A DNA stretch of 64,000 bases from Candidatus Protochlamydia sp. (GTDB taxonomy: Bacteria; Chlamydiota; Chlamydiia; Chlamydiales; Parachlamydiaceae): contig JACDAQ010000045.1 in assembly GCA_013695355.1 (NCBI GenBank), positions 1 through 64,000 on the forward strand. The letters run 5' to 3'. The notes beneath the pieces are model-generated. The model saw only the letters and a program-made list of their open reading frames with translations. It was not told the origin of the DNA and made no database searches. The position numbers and the translations under genes are program-made. Positions 54,595 through 62,739 of this stretch are shown here, piece by piece (position 1 is the first letter of the stretch; every line of letters starts with the position of its first letter).

Positions 54595-55238
54595 ATTTTG
54601 GCCCAACGGATAAAAGGAGTAAAAAGGAAGATCACAATCAATTTGATCATAAAGCTGAGAAGAATGATATCAACAAGGGAGGCCACCAGGCCATACAAGC
54701 CGATCAGGCTGAAAAGTAAAGTATCTAAAAATTGTGAGATCACAAGACAAATCGCAGCCCGAAAAGTAAAGTTCATTTGAGGTCGCATTTTTTTTAAGGC
54801 TGCAAAAAAATAAATATCCAGCCTTTGCACGATAATAAAAACCAGCATAGATGAAGCGAGTAGGCGCGGGGAAGGAGACAGGATACGTAAAAAAGAGGGT
54901 TGCGTATCGTCATAAAGGCTTGGAATAAAATTTAAATGAATTTGAGAGACAAGGACAAAAAAAGACATTAAAAAAAAACAGATCCATGTCGATTTCTGCG
55001 CCTCTTCCTTCCCAAAATACTCCTGTAAAAAATTTAGGCCAAGTAAACCGCCAATGGCAAAAGCATCGCTTGCTGTCACATTAAAGCCGAATAAGGAAAT
55101 TTGTTTCAAAACAAACAAATTTGCAATTAAAGCTTGTGCAGCAATCCAGGCAATTAATGCTGATTTGCCTAATCGAATAGCAGCCAGAGCAAATATAATA
55201 ATTAATAAGATTTGGAAAAGAAATAATAATTCATTCAT
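54591..55238 (-). CDS. yhhQ: Queuosine precursor transporter (VUT family, YhhQ-like)
   Basis: A 215-residue membrane protein with about six helices of the VUT/DUF165 group. Family features are the ASDAFAIGGLLGLNFLQEYFG segment near 60, RLDIYFFAALKK near 135 and the ISQFLDTLLFSLIGLYG helix near 170. In other bacteria this carrier imports preQ0 or related bases, and the tight overlap with tgt supports that here. No queuosine synthesis gene is in the window, so salvage from the host is likely. Confidence 0.85.
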   Translation of the reverse strand: MNELLFLFQILLIIIFALAAIRLGKSALIAWIAAQALIANLFVLKQISLFGFNVTASDAFAIGGLLGLNFLQEYFGKEEAQKSTWICFFLMSFFVLVSQIHLNFIPSLYDDTQPSFLRILSPSPRLLASSMLVFIIVQRLDIYFFAALKKMRPQMNFTFRAAICLVISQFLDTLLFSLIGLYGLVASLVDIILLSFMIKLIVIFLFTPFIRWAKI

Positions 55239-55355
55239 GTAAAAAATTATAGCTAAAACTATATTTTTTGAATAGATATAATGACGGTCATTTGAGTATA
55301 CAGCAATTTCTCTTCTTGGTATACTACTTCATTAAAATTGCAGTTAGGAAAACTT

Positions 55356-56720
55356 ATGGACATAAAAACTTTATTGGCAAACTTCAATGAAGCTTTCACT
55401 TTTTTCTTAATTTTCCCAAGTATTATTTTGTTCGGCCTCTATCTGACCTATAAACTCCGCTGTGTTCAAATTTCCAAACTCAAAATGAGCTTTTCCTGCC
55501 TCCTAAAAAAAGATTCAAGCGCCAATCAAGGCAATATCAGCCATTATCAGGCAGTTTCTTCGGTTTTGGCTGGAAATTTCGGTACCGGAAATATTTCTGG
55601 AATGGCTATTGCCATCTCAACAGGTGGGCCAGGGGCGCTTGTTTGGATGTGGTTAATGGCGTTTTTAGGGGCATCGATCCAATATACAAGCTGTGTCCTC
55701 GGGGTCAAATATCGAAAAGTTACGCCTGAAGGGGAATACATTGGCGGCCCGATGTACTATTTAAGGGACGGATTAAAGGCAAAGTTCTTAGGAGTATTAT
55801 TCAGCCTATTTACCATCTGTGGAGCTATTACTGTAGGGAATTTTGCGCAAATCAACTCAATGACCCTTCCACTCGAAAAAATGGGAATTCCTCCTTTTTA
55901 TTGTGGAGTGGCAATAGCAGGCCTTGTTGGAGTTGTTTTATTAGGCGGCCTTCAAAGAATGGCAAAATTTGCTTCCTTCATTGTTCCGATCAAAGCAATC
56001 CTTTATTTAGGAACAGCCATTATTATTTTATGCTTTAACGCTGAGCGGGTACTACCTGCCTTGCAATTGATGTTAAGTTCAGCGGTCTCTCCTCAGTCTG
56101 CGATGGGGGGAATATTGGGCTTCAGCGTAGTAAAAGCTATTTCGACAGGTTTTGACCGGGGAATCTTTGCTACAGATGCTGGGACTGGTATTGTTCCCAT
56201 CCTTCAATCGAGTGCGCGTACGGCAAGCCCAATTATCGATGGAGTTGCCACCCTGGTGGCCCCCTTTTTAGTCATGATCGTCTGCACTACCACCGGTCTG
56301 GTTTTACTTGTCACAGGAGCATGGCAGGTGCCTGGGCTGCAAAGCACAAATATGGTCACCCACGCTTTTGAAGTAGGCTTGGGAAGCTCCATAGGCTCTT
56401 ATATTGTCATCGTGTGCCTGATTCTATTTGGTTATACTACAGTGCTGGCCTGGGCTTGCTGTGCTGAAAAGGCAATGATCTTTCTATTTGGCAAACGCAT
56501 GGCTAAATATTTTAATTATGTTTATATTCTTTTTGTTCCTATCGGAACTCTAATTCAGGTAGACCTGGTCTGGCGGCTGGCGGATATCTCGATCTCTTGT
56601 ATGCTTTTTATCAATTTGATTGGCGTAATAGGCTTGTCTAAAGAAGTGATCGGGGAAAGCCGCGCCTTTTTTGCAAATCCTGTCCCGAATAATGAAATTT
56701 TAGAGTTGAAGCCAAATTAA
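55356..56720 (+). CDS. Sodium:alanine symporter family (AGCS) transporter
   Basis: A 454-residue carrier of the AGCS family, with about ten to eleven helices. Conserved blocks are GNFGTGNISGMAIAISTGGP followed by GALVWMW, then YIGGPMYYLRDGL, FDRGIFATDAGTGIVPILQS and VTGAWQVPG. It should import a small neutral amino acid such as alanine or glycine with sodium. The ATG at 55356 has AGGA seven bases upstream; an open TTG at 55338 is less likely. Substrate specificity is not certain. Confidence 0.9.
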   Translation: MDIKTLLANFNEAFTFFLIFPSIILFGLYLTYKLRCVQISKLKMSFSCLLKKDSSANQGNISHYQAVSSVLAGNFGTGNISGMAIAISTGGPGALVWMWLMAFLGASIQYTSCVLGVKYRKVTPEGEYIGGPMYYLRDGLKAKFLGVLFSLFTICGAITVGNFAQINSMTLPLEKMGIPPFYCGVAIAGLVGVVLLGGLQRMAKFASFIVPIKAILYLGTAIIILCFNAERVLPALQLMLSSAVSPQSAMGGILGFSVVKAISTGFDRGIFATDAGTGIVPILQSSARTASPIIDGVATLVAPFLVMIVCTTTGLVLLVTGAWQVPGLQSTNMVTHAFEVGLGSSIGSYIVIVCLILFGYTTVLAWACCAEKAMIFLFGKRMAKYFNYVYILFVPIGTLIQVDLVWRLADISISCMLFINLIGVIGLSKEVIGESRAFFANPVPNNEILELKPN

Positions 56721-56954
56721 TTTGCCCGACATCACTAAAATAACTTTTCCTCTTAGCTATTATGGTTATCAGTAGTTTACGCCTTTAGATTGACGCATCT
56801 GCTTATTTTTCACTGTCAAAAGCCAAAGCATTCCGTACAATAATGTCTGTCATTAAATTAGCAAAGGGATTATACCAAGTATTAATGGGGAGATCCCATC
56901 CTTATTCTTTTTACGGCAATATAATCGCCTGATGCGGATTAAAGGAGAATTGGT

Positions 56955-57422
56955 ATGATTATTGAAATAAGCGTAGCAGTCATAGCTGTGGCTTTTGTCT
57001 TTCTGGTCATTTATCTCATTGTATTGTTGAAATCTTTGAAATCTACAATGAACCAGGTGAACTTTTTGATTTTTGATGCAAGAAAACAGTTGGATGAGAT
57101 GGGTGGTGAAGCTAAGAAAATCATCGATCACACCAATCAGATTAGCTTAGATTTAAAATATAAAATGGAAACATTGAACCCTCTTTTTCAATCGGTTGAA
57201 AATATAGGTGAGGTTTTAGAAGATAAAGCCGAAGATTTTAAAAAAAGCAGTATAAGATCCCGAACAAGTAACTCAACCAGCCCGCTATTTACACATAAAG
57301 ACAATTTACAGAACAGAGATTCTACAGCCGATCCAAGAGGATCGAAAGCTCTAGTCCCAGATATTCTTGAATTAGCAAGCCTCGGCATCCGCCTTTGGCA
57401 AAAACTAAAGAAAAGGAGATAA
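56955..57422 (+). CDS. DUF948-like membrane-anchored protein
   Basis: A 155-residue protein with one N-terminal helix (IIEISVAVIAVAFVFLVIYL) followed by a helical tail (LLKSLKSTMNQVNFLIF). This is the layout of DUF948 proteins, often found beside YtxH proteins as here. The C-terminal LASLGIRLWQKLKKRR nearly repeats the end of the next protein (WASLGFRIWKEISKRK), a shared motif that suggests common anchoring. AAGGAG precedes the ATG. The next gene starts three bases after the stop. Confidence 0.75.
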   Translation: MIIEISVAVIAVAFVFLVIYLIVLLKSLKSTMNQVNFLIFDARKQLDEMGGEAKKIIDHTNQISLDLKYKMETLNPLFQSVENIGEVLEDKAEDFKKSSIRSRTSNSTSPLFTHKDNLQNRDSTADPRGSKALVPDILELASLGIRLWQKLKKRR

Positions 57423-57425
57423 GAC

Positions 57426-58118
57426 ATGGCAAATAAAAAAATGACTACAAATGAATTTTTGGTGGGAGCTGCAGTTGGCAGCTTGCTTGCTGGGGTGACA
57501 GCCCTATTAATGGCACCAAAAACAGGTAAAAGGTTTAGGCAGGGTATTAATGATGTCTATTCCGATATGACAGAACGGACAAGTGATGCAGCAGAGCAAG
57601 TTTCTAAAAAAGGAAAGGATCTTGCAAAATCAGTGTACGGTCAATCGCATGATTTGGCAGACAGGGCTAAAGGCTTTCTTGGTGGCGTTAAAAACTACAT
57701 GTGCTATGAGACTGAAGATGAAGATTCTCATGAAGAAGATGAGGATTCACAAGTTCGGGATCTGCTTATTGGAGGAGCTATTGGGGGAGTACTCGGCGCT
57801 GTAACAGGATTATTAATGGCACCTAAAGCCGGAACTGATTTTAGGGAAGATCTTGCCGATACCTACGAAGATGTTGCAGAAAAAACGCAAGAAATGGCAG
57901 AACAAGTGTCAAAAAAAGGGAAAACATTTGTTAAAACAGCTAAATCCCGGGCGAACAATTGGGTGAGTGTGGCCAAGGAAATTGTCGACAACCTAACCGA
58001 GGAAGTAGAAGAAAAGGGCTCGGAATATAAAGAACAGGCAAAAGGCAAAATGAATGATGTGGCTGACTGGGCCTCACTAGGTTTTCGCATATGGAAAGAA
58101 ATAAGCAAGAGAAAATAA
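57426..58118 (+). CDS. YtxH-type protein with two repeated halves
   Basis: A 230-residue protein built of two copies of the YtxH unit. The first is EFLVGAAVGSLLAGVTALLM followed by APKTGKRFRQGI. The second is DLLIGGAIGGVLGAVTGLLM followed by APKAGTDFREDL. Each is followed by a charged amphipathic tail with VSKKGK. An acidic linker lies between (DEDSHEEDEDSQ). YtxH proteins are linked to general stress in Firmicutes, but their activity is unknown. It sits in an operon with the DUF948 gene and a 55-residue membrane protein. Confidence 0.85.
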   Translation: MANKKMTTNEFLVGAAVGSLLAGVTALLMAPKTGKRFRQGINDVYSDMTERTSDAAEQVSKKGKDLAKSVYGQSHDLADRAKGFLGGVKNYMCYETEDEDSHEEDEDSQVRDLLIGGAIGGVLGAVTGLLMAPKAGTDFREDLADTYEDVAEKTQEMAEQVSKKGKTFVKTAKSRANNWVSVAKEIVDNLTEEVEEKGSEYKEQAKGKMNDVADWASLGFRIWKEISKRK

Positions 58119-58119
58119 G

Positions 58120-58287
58120 ATGAGGCTTTCGGACCATAGCCGCCCTGTATTTGTGGCTATGGCACTCAGTCTTGCCGCTGGTTTAGCAGCTATGGCGCTA
58201 AAAAAGAGGAAAATTATTGCCCTTAAAAAAAACAAAATTTTAGACGGAGTTGCAATAGGAATTATACAAATCAATATAGAAAGATGA
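58120..58287 (+). CDS. Small membrane protein (55 aa)
   Basis: One base after the YtxH stop an ATG opens 55 codons: MRLSDHSRPVFVAMALSLAA, then GLAAMALKKRKIIALKKNK, ending in IIQINIER. It has one hydrophobic segment followed by basic residues, like a short anchored peptide. No strong ribosome binding site is visible, but coupling to the upstream stop is possible. It is likely real by position and composition, with no known family. Confidence 0.5.
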   Translation: MRLSDHSRPVFVAMALSLAAGLAAMALKKRKIIALKKNKILDGVAIGIIQINIER

Positions 58288-58463
58288 AACACTCTTACTA
58301 TTATTGCCAAATGCAAGTTGTAAAAATCGAAAATAATATTGAGATTTTTTGACACCTTATAGGGCGCAAAGAAGGTTTGAAGCCTGAAGAGCTGCCTATT
58401 AATTCAAACTTGTTTAAGGTAATGTATCAATTTCTTTTGAAATTTCGATTAAAGGAGGATAGT

Positions 58464-58796
58464 ATGAATAAAAATATAATTTTGGCAAGTTTAGCAGGTG
58501 GCTTTGTAGGTGTCACAACCGCTCTTTTATTTGCTCCTAAGTCAGGAAGCCAATTGATTGAAACGATGTACAGACCTTTTGCCCCTTTTCTTCGTCAAGC
58601 TTTGCCCCAACTTAAAAAGTCTTATAAAAAAGTTAAAGCCGCAGCGTCTCCCATGGAAGTTCATCGCACAAAAGCAAAAGGGGCAAAAAGCCACGCTGCT
58701 GCAAAAACGACAACAGCGAGACGGTCACCAGTCAGGAAAAAGTCAAGCCAAAGCTCAACAGAAAGTAAAGGCCATAATAGCTCAAGTTCAGATTGA
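58464..58796 (+). CDS. YtxH-like protein with basic tail
   Basis: A 110-residue protein. The N-terminal IILASLAGGFVGVTTALLFA followed by PKSGSQL is a third YtxH-type unit in this cluster. The C-terminal 45 residues are rich in Lys, Ala, Ser and Thr (KAKGAKSHAAAKTTTARRSP), resembling alanine/lysine-rich DNA- or RNA-binding tails. AAAGGAGG sits seven bases before the ATG at 58464 and decides this start over the open frame at 58377. Its 3' end overlaps the convergent gene by nine bases. Confidence 0.8.
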   Translation: MNKNIILASLAGGFVGVTTALLFAPKSGSQLIETMYRPFAPFLRQALPQLKKSYKKVKAAASPMEVHRTKAKGAKSHAAAKTTTARRSPVRKKSSQSSTESKGHNSSSSD

Positions 58797-59186
58797 TGTG
58801 ATTTTATGCCGGCTCAGCTGTATCTCAGGCTTTGAAAAGTAACCTATGCCAAAGGTAAGAAAAGACAAAAGAAAGCATGAGCCCTCTATCGCTTGTTTAA
58901 ATAACGTGCAGTCACCAAAAAAAAGGCCGCACGTGTAATTTGCTGTCTTAAAATAAATAGCAAATGAAAGCAGCATAAAAATTAAACTCAGAACGAAAAA
59001 AACAATTTTATAGACCGTATTTGTTTTTTTTCTGACAAAATAGATATGCTGGTATTGTGAAAAGAAGAAATTTTTGCCACACTCACTCGCAAGGGGATCT
59101 TTATATTGGATTTCAGTGGGGTAAGCTACCGGTAAAAATTGATTGTAATTTGATTGAATTTTAATAAGCTTAATATTTTTTGTCAC
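58788..59186 (-). CDS. Two-helix membrane protein, unknown function
   Basis: A 132-residue protein with two hydrophobic segments close together near residues 58-80 (TVYKIVFFVLSLIFMLLSFA) and 100-120 (GSCFLLSFLTFGIGYF). A short hydrophilic turn with two cysteines lies between them. Paired, closely spaced helices are the mark of chlamydial inclusion-membrane proteins, but the loop here is longer than typical and the N-terminal part is large. GTG start without a clear binding site. Treat as putative. Confidence 0.5.
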   Translation of the reverse strand: MTKNIKLIKIQSNYNQFLPVAYPTEIQYKDPLASECGKNFFFSQYQHIYFVRKKTNTVYKIVFFVLSLIFMLLSFAIYFKTANYTCGLFFGDCTLFKQAIEGSCFLLSFLTFGIGYFSKPEIQLSRHKITSI

Positions 59187-60103
59187 GTCACATTCTTTTT
59201 TTTATTTCAATATTAATCTATTTTTAACAAAAAAACAACATAAAAAAATGATTATAAATCAAATTTAAATATTGTATGAATCATAGATATCTTAAATGTA
59301 TATTGTTATGCTACCTCTTATGTATATAGCCCAAGGTGGTCATATTTTGAGCAATGAAGTGAACTTACTCCTTCTATTAGTGTAATAAGTTCCTAAAAAA
59401 AAGTTAAATTATTAAAATAGTATTGAAAAACATCAGGCAAACTAAAAAAAAATTTATTGTTAATGAGGATTACTCTTATTGTTACAATAAATTATATAGC
59501 CTCAGATTGTTTTCCTACTCCTATACATGAAATAAGCATTAACTTAAGATTTATAAAATCTGTCATTATTTATTAACATACTTTTTTTTCATTCTAGGAT
59601 TAAGAAGGTTTAATACTAAATAATAATCTAGTTAATTATTATGACTATTAAAAATGACAAAATTATATTTTTTTAGTCGTATGATATACCGCTTGAATTA
59701 CTGTAGGTTGAAGCGTTGTTTCTAAAAGCAACCCTCACAGGTAAAGGATTGTTTGAGAGCTCATAACTTATATAATTCCGAAAATTTTTGGAGATTTAAC
59801 TTAGCTTCGAGATGAAAAAAAGTATTGAGATGAAAAGAGGAAATTAAATTTGAGTATTTTCCGATATCAAACGTATTTTCCCTTTTTGGTTTCTTTAATG
59901 TTTTGTAACAAACGAATTGCGGGGTGTAGTAATCTATCATCTTAGAAAGCGTTCGGTCATTGAAGCAGTCCAATGATCAACAAAAAAAATTTATCAAATT
60001 GAATGCATTGATTAAAAAATAGCACAAAAAAAGTATAAATTTTTTGAAGGTTAATATCAATAGAAGAGAATCTGATCTCCCCTATTGACTATATTTGCTT
60101 AAA
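59187..60103. other. AT-rich spacer without recognised genes
   Basis: About 900 bases without a convincing gene. An open minus-strand frame at 59761-59973 (70 codons) has no ribosome binding site, an odd composition and no family resemblance. Runs of A and T dominate. No tRNA or hairpin terminator stood out. Confidence 0.45.
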
Positions 60104-61303
60104 TTATTTCTTTACTTTTAAGTTAATTAATAAATTTTCTATTTCAAGCTCTTTAATTTTTATTAAACTATTTATTTCTTCTTCTTTGATCTTTGCTAAA
60201 TTAATTATTTGTTCTTTCTTTTTTAATAAATCGGATATTTCTTCTTCTTTAATTTTCAGATACAAGTTAGTTGGTTTTACATCTTTAGTTTTTAATAAAT
60301 CAGCCGTATCTTCTTCTTTTAAAGGTGAATTAATTAGTTTTACGTCTTTAATATTTAAAAAATGAAATGGCTTGCTATTTTGTAAAGAAAAATTTGTTGT
60401 TTCTTTAGAATTGAATATTAATGAAATAGATTTTTTTTCTTCTTTAATTTTTATTAAATTAATTATTTCTTCATTTTCGGCATAATCAAGAGGTGATTCA
60501 CCTTCGCTATTCTTAGCTGAAGGATCTGATTTTAATTCAAGCAATTTTTTCACAGCAGCAACATGTCCGTGTCTAATAGCTGCAAACAGAGGCGTTTCTC
60601 CTACATCATCCCTGATATTAATATAAGCTCCTGCCCTATTTACAAGTAGATCAATTAATTCCAATTCCCCATATTCAGCGGCAATATGCAAAGGTGACTG
60701 TTCGCTAACTCCTTCTTGCCTATCACAATTGGCTCCACAATTGATTAATAATTTTATCATATCAAAAATAGCAGATTTTTTTTTGTCATAACAACTTTCA
60801 TTTTTATCATTATAATTTACATATTGATAAATTACATTATGTAAAGGTGTTTGTAGATTTTTGGGATTTATAGTGTCAACGTCAGCTCCAGCTTTGATTA
60901 AATGAATGACAGCTGTATAAATTTTTTGTCTGATTGCTGAATGGATAGCTGATTCGCCTTCTTTATTCGTTAAATTAAGATAATAAGTATTTTTTGGTAT
61001 TGGTTTAATTAAACTTAAATAGCGAGCGAAAATACTTTCATTATGAGTATTTAGGGCAAAATGGAGTGGAGTATTGCCGGCAGAATCAGTCATAGAGAAA
61101 ATTTTATGCCAATTATTAATATTTTCATTTTTTTTAAATTCGGGGAAAGTTAGTAGTTCTTTAGCAAATCCTTTATACAGGTTCGCAATTCTCTCTCTTT
61201 CAAGATTAATACACTTGCTTCCGGATATAGTTTCTCCTGAAGGCAACTGTTGATCTTGATTAAAAGGTTGGTTCTGATTGGTAATATTAAAAGCGGGTTG
61301 CAT
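60104..61303 (-). CDS. Ankyrin repeat protein with repetitive coiled-coil tail
   Basis: A 399-residue protein. About six ankyrin repeats span residues 70-280, for example GNTPLHFALNTHNESIFARY, GESAIHSAIRQKIYTAVIHL, QSPLHIAAEYGELELIDLLV and GETPLFAAIRHGHVAAVKKL. The tail from 285 on is a chain of short near-repeats of the type LLKxKDVKPTN / IKEEEISDLLKKKE / INLAKIKEEE, predicted as coiled coil. AAGGAA lies seven bases before the ATG. Host protein binding is likely from the fold; no transport signal is visible. Confidence 0.85.
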   Translation of the reverse strand: MQPAFNITNQNQPFNQDQQLPSGETISGSKCINLERERIANLYKGFAKELLTFPEFKKNENINNWHKIFSMTDSAGNTPLHFALNTHNESIFARYLSLIKPIPKNTYYLNLTNKEGESAIHSAIRQKIYTAVIHLIKAGADVDTINPKNLQTPLHNVIYQYVNYNDKNESCYDKKKSAIFDMIKLLINCGANCDRQEGVSEQSPLHIAAEYGELELIDLLVNRAGAYINIRDDVGETPLFAAIRHGHVAAVKKLLELKSDPSAKNSEGESPLDYAENEEIINLIKIKEEKKSISLIFNSKETTNFSLQNSKPFHFLNIKDVKLINSPLKEEDTADLLKTKDVKPTNLYLKIKEEEISDLLKKKEQIINLAKIKEEEINSLIKIKELEIENLLINLKVKK

Positions 61304-62119
61304 CTTAATTCCTTAATTTGATAATTTTATGCACAATATTCAACTAATAAACAATAAATGAATCATATTTAATTTACAACCTATTAATTTATTTCTTTGA
61401 CGGGAAATACGTCAAGATTGGCCTGCCAAGTTGTAAGGCCGTTTAAGTTGATAAATTTATGCAAGACAATGGTGCCTTTTTCAAAAATTTTTTTTGTCAC
61501 TAGCTGCAGCTTCTCAACCAACCACAATTATGGGAGAGGAATGTTCTTCAACATTCCTGTAGGCCGTAACATGACATACCACTTGACAAATTAATTACTT
61601 AAGTTTTAAAGGCCCCTTTACTTAAAAAAAATAAAGCTGGTTGAATCGATTCTTTGGAAAAGCGAATATGTCAATAAATATTATAAAAAACATTTTTTTT
61701 CATTATCATTTTCTGCTGGAATGACCAAAGAGGTATTTTGAATGATCTTCATTTTTCTTTAACGAATTTATAGATTCATTTCATAAATTTTTATAGATGA
61801 TTTTCTTCTTGTTGAGAAGGGAGTGTTTTGCGATAAGGAGAATTTTGAGAAAAGAATGTTATCTGCTAAAAAAATAGGAAACAGCCTTTTAGAGTGGACA
61901 ACTTAAACTTAAAAGATTTTGAACAAAGTTTTTTTGGAGTGAGTTATTCTAAAAATTGAAAAAATTTCTTTAAGGTTTCAATATAACTACAAAATTACTC
62001 AAATTGATTTTTTGTGGAATTGATACACATTTGATTTTACAAATTTTGGTAAGATTATAAATTAAAATAAAAGCTATGCAAGGAAACTAACTACTCTGCA
62101 AATATTCAGAAGATAAATG
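61304..62119. other. Spacer with a small gene remnant
   Basis: Mostly AT-rich and without genes. At 61384-61500 on the minus strand, 38 open codons (VTKKIFEKGTIVLHKFINLN, then GLTTWQANLDVFPVKEIN and a stop) look like the C-terminal end of a lost protein of unknown family. Nothing else could be assigned. Confidence 0.4.
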
Positions 62120-62415
62120 GGAGTGAATTTAATAAAATTAAGCTTTTACTATTTTTTTTTATTTTTTTACCTTTAATTTTATTTGCAAAATGTAAAATTG
62201 TATTTATTGGAGATTCTGTTACCCAAAGTATATCCGCAAAAAAAAATTATGTTGATCTAGTTTAAAATGCACTTAAAGAAGGGGATTGGGACGTCGAAGT
62301 TATTAATCATGCGGTAGCCGGTTATCAATCAGAGGTATCCTTAAATAACTTACTTCAAACTTTGCCTAAAGACTTGCCTTATATTCGCATGCTTTCCGTT
62401 CATCAGTTTATTTCG
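62120..62415 (+). pseudogene. GDSL/SGNH hydrolase remnant
   Basis: One frame reads a hydrophobic leader (KLLLFFFIFLPLILFA), then KCKIVFIGDSVTQSISAKKN, YVDLV, a TAA stop, NALKEGDWDVEVINHAVAGY, QSEVSLNNLLQTLPKDLPYI. The IGDSVTQS block is block I of SGNH esterases, and the INHAVAGY element resembles block II. The stop, the lack of a start codon in frame and the absence of the C-terminal catalytic DxxH mark a pseudogene. Confidence 0.7.
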
Positions 62416-62739
62416 AGCATTTTAATAAAATTTTTATTACGTTACCGTATGAATATTCAATTACACCTTTTTCGTTTTTAAACAATAAAACTTTAGGATC
62501 TATAATTTTGGTAATTTTATCCATCCCAATATAAAAGAAGGTGAGCTAATTTTCAATATTTTATTCCCTATTCATCTTTTAAATAATAAAGATTTTAATT
62601 AAACATATAAATGAATTTTTGGCTTCCCATCATTTATAACGGCAAAATAAGAAAAAAGCGCTTTTAAAAACATACAGGAAAAATTCTGATTGTGATTGAT
62701 GCAAGTAATATAAGGCATTCAATGATTCAATCGCAATAT
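62416..62739. other. Spacer without recognised genes
   Basis: No coding potential was seen. The first part may contain the last unrecognisable bases of the SGNH hydrolase remnant. Confidence 0.35.

Noticed and set aside
59761-59973. Minus-strand frame of 70 codons in the large AT-rich spacer
   Set aside because: No ribosome binding site, no domain, and length compatible with chance.
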